This document shows, one piece after another, positions 57,901 to 64,000 of a DNA stretch of 64,000 nt. The stretch's first letter is position 1; each line of letters opens with the position of its first letter. The notes beneath the pieces were generated by a model. It saw nothing but the letters and a program-made list of their open reading frames with translations. It ran no database searches and was not told where the DNA came from. The stretch is from Polyangium sp. 6x1 (lineage in GTDB: Bacteria; Myxococcota_A; Polyangia; Polyangiales; Polyangiaceae), in NCBI RefSeq assembly GCF_029946515.1, contig NZ_JARZHH010000015.1:1-64000 (forward strand), read 5' to 3'. Position numbers and translations under genes: made by a program.

Positions 57901-58453
57901 CCACCTCGCGGCGATGGGCGTGCTCGTCGAGGAGTATGCGCGGGCGCGGCTCGCGTTTCGCCTGCTCGAAGAGGAGATCAAGCAGTATCGCGAGCGACAC
58001 CAGGGGCCCATCGTGCGCCGGGCTTCGGAGCTCTTCCAGCGGCTCACGCTCGGCTCGTTCCTGGAAATTCGCGGCGACGACGAGGGCGACGAGAGCCGCC
58101 CCGTCTTGAAATGCGTCCGCACCTCGGGCGAGCGCGTCGGCGTCGAGGGCCTCAGCGACGGCACGCGCGATCAGCTCTTTTTCGCGCTCCGTATGGCGAG
58201 CCTGGAGCGCCATTTCGAGCACAACGAACCCATTCCGTTCGTCCTCGACGACATCCTCGTCAATTTCGACGACACGCGCTCCCGCGCCGCGCTCTCCATC
58301 CTCGGCGAGCTCTCGCAGAAGACGCAGGTCCTTTTCTTCACGCACCACGCGCGTGTCGCGGATCTCGCCCGCGAGGCCGTCCCGCCGTCCCGACTTTGCT
58401 TGCACGATCTCGACACGCTCGGCGGGCGCGCGCGTTTGCGGCCGGCAAGCTAG
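54908..58453 (+). CDS. Large AAA+ coiled-coil ATPase, YhaN-like (SbcC/Rad50 family)
   Basis: 1181 residues. Start TTG at 54908 lies in TTGA overlap with the nuclease gene, giving LKILSLELLRWGPFSD, the usual first strand. Walker A VVGSNEAGKSTT at ~32-43; the Gly-rich Q-loop region (GLSHDGLVKGGRELVEGQGDLGES) follows. Residues ~200-1000 are coiled coil with Arg/Glu/Ala-rich heptads. The C-terminal lobe has the ABC signature-like GLSDGTRDQLFFALRMA and Walker B FVLDDILVNFDD. ATP-driven partner of the nuclease. Confidence 0.93.
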   Translation: MKILSLELLRWGPFSDLALDFSSPARAFHLVVGSNEAGKSTTLRAVGGLLFGIPERTSDDHRHKMSELRISGRIGAEDGSELAIVRRKGRKETLLDPAGQPLDEALLRKLLGNIERPQFETMFGLSHDGLVKGGRELVEGQGDLGESLFGAGLGQTVASLLRKLEGRAAEIYLPRGKKKKINDAIDKFKEAKKRAQELSQSARDFEDINKQLVERSAESAQLSAQLGELARRMRRLQRVKQVLRPLAERAEILAALDARRDVVVLPETAAEDRRRAQAIIHEAGPREEKLREDVRELEGKLAVLAVPTALLQKGALVRQVQGELGSHKKASIDATRLRGELRQVEDEARRLCARLGREISVEEAEAWQLSAVASTRVRSLVKQKVELDAAAKSAESALAAAEERLDDEKRRGAALPPPADVEALAHALDVARREGDLDKRIQERARAAESLGQRVQAGRAALSLFDVPFDKIGNLPMPTRETIERFERALGVKDEELRSLGQTLADRKRKLSALERELEQIRRGGAVPTEADVAAARGGRDAAWFELRRALIAEHARIADDVAAFRSGPPRPGIDVVLDYEASVRRADDLADRLFREADRVAKVSQRSLEQQGLLREIAELDAERASLEAARDELLRQWQEQWKASSLAPLSPAEMKGFLGQYERLVEDRRRWAEAEALLAADRALAADHEEALGALLRPLGLAVKGLPALMERARAVCDREAKAQKDREAHERDLARAKDQAAQCKALLERRRAELAAWSAQWAEAMASVDLPAVTGTVEAEEVLALRSDLEKRCADARDRRRRIEGIERDARLFADRVVEITRAAATDLVDAPIEHAANLVVERFLAAEKDEIARQKDAQKLDEKRRELEEVILRRKAAENELSALRSAARAESLVELGEAEDRSKEVRALRARLAPIEQQLLHLGEGLGIEALATECHGLSGDDVATELSSLEEQIQSKNDAKAKVEQEIGKLEERRGRVDGGDGAAQAAAEAEGHLAAMGVLVEEYARARLAFRLLEEEIKQYRERHQGPIVRRASELFQRLTLGSFLEIRGDDEGDESRPVLKCVRTSGERVGVEGLSDGTRDQLFFALRMASLERHFEHNEPIPFVLDDILVNFDDTRSRAALSILGELSQKTQVLFFTHHARVADLAREAVPPSRLCLHDLDTLGGRARLRPAS

Positions 58454-58480
58454 AGCCTCCCGCGTTCGAATCGCGGTACC

Positions 58481-59965
58481 ATGAACCTCCTCATGGGCAC
58501 GACCGCGCGGCGCCTTCTCGGCGCCATCCCTTTCGTCGTTTCCTCCCTCGTTCTCGGCTGCGGCGCCGATCCTGATCCAGCGCCCACGCCCAAACCCGCC
58601 ATTTCCTGGGAGGATTGCGGCGGCGGCTTCGAATGCGCCACATTCTCCGTGCCCGTTCATCACGACGCGCCGGACGGAAGGACGTTTTCCATTCCGCTCG
58701 TGCGACGCCCGGCCGCGGTTCCGTCCGCGCGTATCGGCTCCTTGCTCGTCAATCCTGGCGGCCCCGGCGGATCCGGCGTCGGCTGGGTGCGCGGGGCGCA
58801 GATCGCCTTGCCGCAGCCCATCAAGGATCGCTTCGACCTCGTCGGCTTCGATCCGCGTGGCCAGGCCGGTAGCACGCCCCTGATCGATTGCGTCGACGAC
58901 CTCGGACCCGTCGTCGGCCTCGATCCGACCCCCGACGACGACGCCGAGCGCGCCGCCTTGATCGCCGGCGCGGACGCGTTCGCGGCGGCTTGCAAGGCGC
59001 GGAGCGGCGACCTCTTGCCGTTCGTCGGGACGAACAACGTCGCCCGCGACATGGACCTCCTCCGCGAGGCCCTCGGCGACGAGAAGCTCACCTACCTGGG
59101 TTTGTCGTATGGAACGTTTCTCGGGACGATCTACGCCGAGGCCTACCCCGACCGCGTCCGTGCGATCGTGCTCGACGGCGCGATCGATCCGACGGTCTCG
59201 GGCGACGCCTTCATCAAGGGGCAGGCCCTCGGCTTCGAGGCCGAGCTCGAGGCGTTCCTCGCCGCGTGCGCGGCGAACACGAGCTGCGCATTTCATTCGG
59301 GCGGCGACCCGTGGTCCGCGTACGACGCCGTGAAGGCCGCGATCGAGGCGTCTCCGCTGCCCGCGCCGCCGGGCAGCGCGCGCACGCTCGGGCCCGGCGA
59401 GCTCCTCTACGGCGTCGCGCAGCCGCTCTACAACAAGGCGCAATGGAAATTCCTCGCCCAGGCGCTCGCCCTCGCGGCCACGGGGGACGGCTCGGGCCTG
59501 CTCGCATTCGCGGACGCGTACGTCGCCCGGAGCGCGGACGGCACGTACGGCGCGTCGTTCGAGGTGTATTACGGGGTCACCTCGATCGACAATGTGTTTC
59601 CCCACGATCCCCAGGTTTATCGAACGCTGACGGACGAGCTCCAGGCGAAGGCGCCGCGCATCGGCGCGTATTTGCCCGCCACGGCGCTGCCCTCCGCGCA
59701 CTGGCCGATCCCGCCGTGGCGCTCGAATACGCCCGTCTCCGCCGATGGCGCGGCGCCGATCCTCGTCGTCGGCGCCACCGGCGACCCCGCGACCCCGTAT
59801 CCCTGGGCCGTCTCGCTCGCCGCGCAGCTCTCCTCCGGGGTTTTGCTCACGCGCGACGGCCCGGGGCACGTCTCGTTCCTCCGAGGAATCACGTGCATCG
59901 ACCAGGCGATCACCGATTACCTCGTCGATCTCGTGGTCCCGGCCGAAGGGACGACCTGCAAATGA
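58481..59965 (+). CDS. TAP-like alpha/beta hydrolase lipoprotein (tripeptidyl-aminopeptidase type)
   Basis: 494 residues. Signal with lipobox LVLGC at ~27. The alpha/beta hydrolase core has LLVNPGGPGGSGVGW (oxyanion region), the nucleophile elbow LGLSYGTFLGTIYA, and near the C-terminus ILVVGATGDPATPY (Asp) and GPGHVSF (His), the TAP C-terminal domain. Secreted homologues of this type release tripeptides from proteins. Convergent with the MopE-type gene; the two stop codons meet as TGATCA (59963-59968). Confidence 0.88.
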   Translation: MNLLMGTTARRLLGAIPFVVSSLVLGCGADPDPAPTPKPAISWEDCGGGFECATFSVPVHHDAPDGRTFSIPLVRRPAAVPSARIGSLLVNPGGPGGSGVGWVRGAQIALPQPIKDRFDLVGFDPRGQAGSTPLIDCVDDLGPVVGLDPTPDDDAERAALIAGADAFAAACKARSGDLLPFVGTNNVARDMDLLREALGDEKLTYLGLSYGTFLGTIYAEAYPDRVRAIVLDGAIDPTVSGDAFIKGQALGFEAELEAFLAACAANTSCAFHSGGDPWSAYDAVKAAIEASPLPAPPGSARTLGPGELLYGVAQPLYNKAQWKFLAQALALAATGDGSGLLAFADAYVARSADGTYGASFEVYYGVTSIDNVFPHDPQVYRTLTDELQAKAPRIGAYLPATALPSAHWPIPPWRSNTPVSADGAAPILVVGATGDPATPYPWAVSLAAQLSSGVLLTRDGPGHVSFLRGITCIDQAITDYLVDLVVPAEGTTCK

Positions 59966-61129
59966 TCAGGGCGCGTCGCTGCAAACCTCGTCGACGAGCA
60001 GGACGTCGTCGATCGCGTATCCGCCCCAGCCCGCCGCGTCACCGCTCTCGTACGACCACACGAGCGACGTGCTCGGGCCCGTGAACACGTCGAGCTTGCG
60101 CTCCACCTCGGCCCACGCCGGCACCGGCTGGCCGTCCGTCGGCCCCGGCTTCACCAGCGAGAGCAGCGTCGTTCGCGCGGGCCCTTGTTGCACCGAAAGC
60201 GTCACGGTCGGGGGCGCGCCGACCATCCCTGCGGGGGTGAAGTCGACCCATTCGTGGAAGACGAGCATCAGGGCCAGCGCGCCCGTCGTGTCCACGTTCG
60301 GCGATTCGAGCTCGCCCGAGGTCCCGGGCGGGACACACGTCCCGAGCCCGACCCCCACGACGCTCCCGTCGTCCGTGCCCGTGACGTCGTCCTCCGGCGC
60401 AAGGCATCCCCCGCCGCCCGGCACCGCCTGCGCGAAGCCGCTGTTCGTCCCGGAAAACCACCGCTCCTCCGCGGCGCCCGTGTTCAGCACGCTCTGCGAA
60501 AAGGTTTGTCGCAGATAGACCCGCCCCACGGTCCCGTTGCAGTTCTGATCCACCTCGTCACAGAGCTCCTTGGCGTTCGGGTGGACGCCGGGATCCGTGT
60601 CGTCGCAATCCTTGCCTTCCTGCACCCACACGCCTCCGCCCACGGGCGGGGGCGGCGGCGCGCAGGTCCCGGGCTCGTCGACGAGGCGCGGCGTGCTGCC
60701 GATCCCGTCCCCGTCCGCGTCCAGGAAAAAGAGCGCGTAACAGCGCACGTCCTCTCCCTCGCAGGCCGTGCGGCCCGGGCACGACTCCGTGTCGCTCTTG
60801 AAAATCTGGCAATCGAGGATGGGAAAGTCCTCGTCCGTCTTCCCGTCGCAGTCCTGATCGATCCCATCGCATTGATCGTCGGACGCGCGCGTGTTCACCT
60901 CGTCGCTCCCGTCGTTGCAGTCGAGGGTGTTCGTCACGTACTCGGGCGGCGGATCCCCGCACCATTCGAGCCGATCGTGCGGGGTCCCCTCGCCGTCCTT
61001 GTCCGCGTCGCGGTACACCGTCGTGAGGACCGTGCATTGCTGTGTGTAATCGTCGCCGAGCGCGATGAACGTCTCGCAGCCGAAAAGGCCCCCCGAGACG
61101 CCGATCGACACGAGCGCGATCCGCCTCAA
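59966..61129 (-). CDS. MopE-type metal-binding-motif lipoprotein
   Basis: 387 residues. Start TTG at 61129, in TTGA overlap with the previous stop, gives LRRIALVSIGVSGGLFGCE: a compact lipoprotein signal with LFGC. Two Asp/Cys repeats of the MopE copper-binding motif follow (DDQCDGIDQDCDGKTDED and CDDTDPGVHPNAKELCDEVDQNCNG), as in many secreted myxobacterial proteins. The last ~190 residues are a beta domain ending GGYAIDDVLLVDEVC, like the C-terminus of the 30133-31746 lipoprotein. Last gene of a three-gene overlapping unit with a kinase. Confidence 0.85.
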   Translation of the reverse strand: MRRIALVSIGVSGGLFGCETFIALGDDYTQQCTVLTTVYRDADKDGEGTPHDRLEWCGDPPPEYVTNTLDCNDGSDEVNTRASDDQCDGIDQDCDGKTDEDFPILDCQIFKSDTESCPGRTACEGEDVRCYALFFLDADGDGIGSTPRLVDEPGTCAPPPPPVGGGVWVQEGKDCDDTDPGVHPNAKELCDEVDQNCNGTVGRVYLRQTFSQSVLNTGAAEERWFSGTNSGFAQAVPGGGGCLAPEDDVTGTDDGSVVGVGLGTCVPPGTSGELESPNVDTTGALALMLVFHEWVDFTPAGMVGAPPTVTLSVQQGPARTTLLSLVKPGPTDGQPVPAWAEVERKLDVFTGPSTSLVWSYESGDAAGWGGYAIDDVLLVDEVCSDAP

Positions 61130-62160
61130 AACACGCCTCGCACGGCCATGAAGCCCCCGCGCACGTCGAGCTCCACGCGCGCCCCGCGCGCGGCCGCGGG
61201 CGTCGCGTTCGGCGCGAACAAGAGCACCGAGGCGCCCGCCGCCGCGGCGATCGCCGTCACGCCGAAGCCCAGGTTCGAGACCGACGCATACGTCTTCGTC
61301 TGCTCGTACGCCGCGAACCCCGCCGGCGTGCACCGCTCTTGCACGCACTCCGTTTCGAGCACCTCACGCCGATCGAGCGTGAGCCCCCCCGTCACCACGC
61401 CCGTCACCAGCGCGAGCGCGCCAATCGAGAAGAACCCACTCGCGGCCACGAGGCTCCACGTCGGCTTCGTCGGCGGGGCCGGCGCGGGCTCGATCGTCCG
61501 GTCCACGCCCTTCGCGAAGAGGCCGAGGCGCAGGACGATCGACACGCTCCGGCCCTCGGGCAGCTCCACCTCGCGCGCCGTCCGCGCGCCGCTCCGCGCG
61601 AGCGCCTCGACGTCGTGTTTGCCCGGATCGAGCTCGCGCGGCTCACCCATCGGCCAGAGCTCGCCGTCCACGAACAGCGTCACCTCCGCGGGCGGCGGGC
61701 CGCGCACGTCGACCGCGAGCGTCGGGATGCGCAGGCGCACCGGGCCGACCTCCGCGGTCGCCGCCTGCCGCGCGCGGAGCAGCGACTCCGACGGCGTCTC
61801 CGGCAGCGGCTCGGCCAGCGTCCGCTCATAAAGCGCGCGCGCTTCGAGCAGCTTGCCGCGTTTGTCCTGGCACCGGGCCATGTAAAGCACGAGCTGCGGC
61901 GTGTGGAATTGCTCGTCGGCGTCGCGGAAGAGCGGGTAGGCCTCGGCGTACTGGGCGGCGCGGAAGAGCTGCATCGCGCGGCGGCCTTTTTCCAGGGCGA
62001 CGGCGCGCTTCTCCTCGCGCTGCTCTTCCTCGGACGGCTCCGCGCGCGGCGGGGTCGTCGCCTCGGCCTGCGGCGGTTCGTCCGCCTGCGACGCGAACGG
62101 AAAGAGGAGCGCCGCCGTGAGCGCGGCTCCGGCGAGGGAGACGCGGCGGCCTCGATTCAT
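61126..62160 (-). CDS. Exported TPR/PEGA protein with membrane spans
   Basis: 344 residues. Signal peptide to ~26 (FASQADE), an acidic Glu/Lys-rich stretch, then TPR-like helices (GRRAMQLFRAAQYAEAYPLFRDADEQFH) and a PEGA-type beta domain (VTLFVDGELWPMGEPRELDPGKHDVEALA). Two C-terminal membrane helices (LVAASGFFSIGALALVTGVVTG, LGFGVTAIAAAAGASVLLF). ATG 62160 overlaps the kinase stop (ATGA) and its own stop overlaps the next start (TTGA). Likely an envelope partner of the kinase. Confidence 0.85.
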   Translation of the reverse strand: MNRGRRVSLAGAALTAALLFPFASQADEPPQAEATTPPRAEPSEEEQREEKRAVALEKGRRAMQLFRAAQYAEAYPLFRDADEQFHTPQLVLYMARCQDKRGKLLEARALYERTLAEPLPETPSESLLRARQAATAEVGPVRLRIPTLAVDVRGPPPAEVTLFVDGELWPMGEPRELDPGKHDVEALARSGARTAREVELPEGRSVSIVLRLGLFAKGVDRTIEPAPAPPTKPTWSLVAASGFFSIGALALVTGVVTGGLTLDRREVLETECVQERCTPAGFAAYEQTKTYASVSNLGFGVTAIAAAAGASVLLFAPNATPAAARGARVELDVRGGFMAVRGVF

Positions 62161-63638
62161 CGCGGGGGCTGGGGCGTGGCCGGCTTCGACAAACCGAGCA
62201 GCTCGTCGTCCTCGTTCGTCGTCGAGGCCGGCGCGGGCTCAGGCTTGCCGTCCGCGCCCGTCTTCGGGGTCGCGGGTTTGGCGGGGACGACCGGTTTGTC
62301 ACTCCGAACGGGCGCCTCGGGGGCCGTCCGTTTCTGCGCGTCGACCTCGGCGAGCGCCTCGGGCGTCGCTTTCGGGACCGCCTCGGGCGTGGGCGGCGGC
62401 GGCGGGGGCGCCTCGGGCTCGGTCACGGGCGGCGGCAGCGGGAGCGTCGGGCTGCCCGGGCCATCGATGCGCGCTTCCTGCGCTGTCGCGTGCGGGCCGA
62501 GGTACACCCACCCGAGGGCGCCGAGCGCGAGCGCGGCGAGCCCCGCGGCGGCGAACCTCCGCTGCTTGTCTTTCTTCGGGCTGCCCTCGTCGTCCTGCGT
62601 CCGGCCCGAGGGCGAGAGCGTGAGCGTGCCCGAACCCTCGGGCGCGGCCATCGTCTCGGCGAGCGCGACGGCGGCGTTTTTCTCGACGCGGCGCGGCGAC
62701 GGGCTCGGGATCTCGGCGGTCGCGTCGAGCCCGACGCTCGGATCGCGCTTCACGTCCGCGGCGCCCTTCCCCTCGGATGCGGGCATGTGGGCGAGCGCTT
62801 CGAGGGCGTCGAAGAGCTCGCGCGAGCTCTGGAAGCGCTCTGCCGGGTCACGCGCGAGGGCGCGCTCGAAGAAGCGATCGACCTCGGGGCCGAGCTCGGG
62901 CGCGAGCGTCGAGGGTTTTGCGATCGGATCGGTGCAGATCGCCACGAGCACCGCGCCGACCTCGTCCTCGACGAACGGCATCCGGCCCGTGAGCATCTGG
63001 TAGAGGATCACGCCGAGCGACCAGAGATCGCTGCGGTGGTCGACCTCCTTGGATTTGCGGATCTGCTCGGGGCTCATGTAGAGCGGCGAGCCGACGAGGT
63101 TGCCCGAGCGCGTCACGTCGCCCGACTGGGGCGTGCCCGGCGAGACGGCCTTCGCGATGCCGAAGTCGAGCAGCTTTACGGCCTCGTCGTCGTCTTGACG
63201 GGCGAGGAAAACGTTGCCGGGCTTGAGGTCGCGGTGGACGAGGCCGAGCTCGTGCGCGCGGCGCAGGGCCTTGCAGATCGGCTGCGTGATGCGGATGGCC
63301 TCGGCGAGCCCGATCTTGCCGCGTTTGTCGAGGCGCGCGGCGAGGTCTTCGCCGCGGAGCAGCTCCATCACGATGTAGGGCGTTTCGCCCTCGACACCGT
63401 AGTCGTGCACCTCGACGACGTGCGCGCTCTGGATTTGCGCCGAGGCGCGCGCTTCGCGTTCGAAGCGCGCGCGCGCGGTCTCGGAGGCGGCGAGGGCCGG
63501 CTCCATGAACTTCACGGCGACGGCCCGGTCGAGCTTGAGGTGGTGGGCGATCCACACGGCGCCCATGCCGCCCCGTGCGAGCGGTCGCTCGAGGCGGATC
63601 TTTCCGGCGATGAGCTGTCCCTCGGCGATGACGGTCAC
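62157..63638 (-). CDS. Ser/Thr protein kinase with C-terminal membrane helix and Pro-rich tail
   Basis: 493 residues. Kinase domain ~12-275: LARGGMGAVWIAHH, VAVKFMEP, HRDLKPGN (active RD type), LLDFGIAKAV and MSPEQIRKSKEVDHRSDLWSLG. After it come a Ser/Glu linker, one membrane helix (RFAAAGLAALALGALGWVYL) near 390 and a Pro/Glu-rich extracytoplasmic tail. Start is GTG at 63638, the only one placing the glycine loop at a normal distance. First gene of a unit whose three frames overlap by 4 nt each. Confidence 0.9.
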   Translation of the reverse strand: MTVIAEGQLIAGKIRLERPLARGGMGAVWIAHHLKLDRAVAVKFMEPALAASETARARFEREARASAQIQSAHVVEVHDYGVEGETPYIVMELLRGEDLAARLDKRGKIGLAEAIRITQPICKALRRAHELGLVHRDLKPGNVFLARQDDDEAVKLLDFGIAKAVSPGTPQSGDVTRSGNLVGSPLYMSPEQIRKSKEVDHRSDLWSLGVILYQMLTGRMPFVEDEVGAVLVAICTDPIAKPSTLAPELGPEVDRFFERALARDPAERFQSSRELFDALEALAHMPASEGKGAADVKRDPSVGLDATAEIPSPSPRRVEKNAAVALAETMAAPEGSGTLTLSPSGRTQDDEGSPKKDKQRRFAAAGLAALALGALGWVYLGPHATAQEARIDGPGSPTLPLPPPVTEPEAPPPPPPTPEAVPKATPEALAEVDAQKRTAPEAPVRSDKPVVPAKPATPKTGADGKPEPAPASTTNEDDELLGLSKPATPQPPR

Positions 63639-63747
63639 GATGGACCCAGGATACCACGAGATTCGTTTCGTGGATCGCGCGCGTCGTGAGGGGTGTGATG
63701 GAAAAGCGTGGGGAGGGGGGCGGGGAGGAGGCGCGAAAAAGCGCAGC

Positions 63748-64000
63748 TCAGTTGCTGTCGCCCGAGGGTTTCGGCGGCGGGAGCTCGCCTTCCTCGCGCA
63801 GTTTTTCGACGGTCCGCCCCTGGACCTTCTCACCGATCCATGCGCCTGCGACGGCCATGAGGATGCCGACGACGAAGGTGGTACCGAGGCCGACCAGGGC
63901 GCCGCCGAGGGGGTAGCTGTACTGGAGGTGCCAGATGATCGTGTGCATGGCGTTCGGCAGGATCGCCATGAACGTCGCGAGGGCGGGCTCCTTCAGCGTC
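63748..64000 (-). CDS. Small membrane protein, possibly truncated at the window edge
   Basis: The frame is open from the edge to the stop at 63748. If it starts at the in-window ATG at 63969 it has 73 residues; upstream codons keep high third-position G/C, so it may be longer. A hydrophobic segment (GALVGLGTTFVVGILMAVAGAWIG) is followed by a basic-to-acidic tail (EKVQGRTVEKLREEGELPP). No family recognised. Confidence 0.6.
   Translation of the reverse strand, partial: TLKEPALATFMAILPNAMHTIIWHLQYSYPLGGALVGLGTTFVVGILMAVAGAWIGEKVQGRTVEKLREEGELPPPKPSGDSN

Noticed and set aside
54869-59869. 1666-residue open frame on the minus strand
   Set aside because: It is the antisense shadow of the YhaN-like gene and the following hydrolase. 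It is Arg/Glu-rich with no domain, and the plus strand has intact motifs across the same span.

Overview
The window is very GC-rich, densely packed bacterial chromosome with strong G/C preference at third codon positions. The gene content points to a myxobacterium of the Polyangium/Sorangium type. It has two membrane-anchored Ser/Thr protein kinases, an FHA-GAF-AAA+ enhancer-binding protein, about a dozen lipoproteins (several Gly/Ser- or Cys-rich, one with MopE-type metal-binding repeats), a MYXO-CTERM-like C-terminus, and many hypothetical proteins with HEAT or TPR repeats. The assignment is inferred from family content; no rRNA or other marker gene is present. I saw no tRNA, rRNA, CRISPR array, insertion sequence or prophage.

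Layout. 1-3.65 kb: the N-terminus of a Gly-rich lipoprotein, an alpha/beta hydrolase and a tandem pair of acidic paralogues. 3.66-4.07 kb: a 409-bp structured repeat. 4.07-7.33 kb: a beta-oxidation operon (HAD-ECH fusion plus thiolase). 7.6-10.9 kb: a DUF2382 stress-type protein and a coupled pair (small protein, membrane sulfatase). 11-15 kb: a sigma-54 activator and a HEAT lipoprotein separated by a clear terminator. 15.2-19 kb: a four-gene metabolic operon (AKR, CysQ-like phosphatase, FAD amine oxidase, SDR). 19.1-26.6 kb: an FHA-like membrane protein, a GT-C glycosyltransferase, TrmB, a PEGA-type kinase, a metallophosphoesterase with a MYXO-CTERM-like tail and a small lipoprotein. 26.7-36.1 kb: accessory, lipoprotein-rich (DUF465, TPR, VWA and Cys-repeat lipoproteins, a VOC protein, a degenerate tandem-repeat tract, a candidate toxin/immunity-like pair, a SEC-C protein). 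36.2-45.4 kb: housekeeping (tmk, panC, ppk1), a HEAT-cyclophilin lipoprotein, an MBL hydrolase, the second copy of the structured repeat in inverted orientation and an RpoH-like sigma factor. 45.6-51.7 kb: an S41 protease, a Kazal-like lipoprotein behind a good sigma-54 promoter match, a DUF4388-like/J-domain/TPR protein, a 3D-domain lipoprotein and a thioesterase. 51.8-58.5 kb: typA and a YhaO/YhaN-type nuclease-ATPase pair. 58.5-64 kb: a TAP-like hydrolase and a three-gene overlapping kinase / TPR-PEGA / MopE-lipoprotein operon.

How the genes work together. Several sets are translationally coupled through 4-nt stop/start overlaps (ATGA, GTGA or TTGA): 10916->8350, 33312->34615, 43164->40262, 53664->58453 and 63638->59966. 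panC-tmk overlap by 8 nt. The most unusual sequence features are the ~400-bp hairpin-rich element present twice in inverted orientation, each copy filling a convergent intergenic gap and one stem showing compensatory changes between the copies; the small lipoprotein plus partner at 33.3-34.6 kb with a base-composition break; and the ~40-nt repeats at 32.2-32.5 kb. Functions given for hypothetical proteins are stated as inference.
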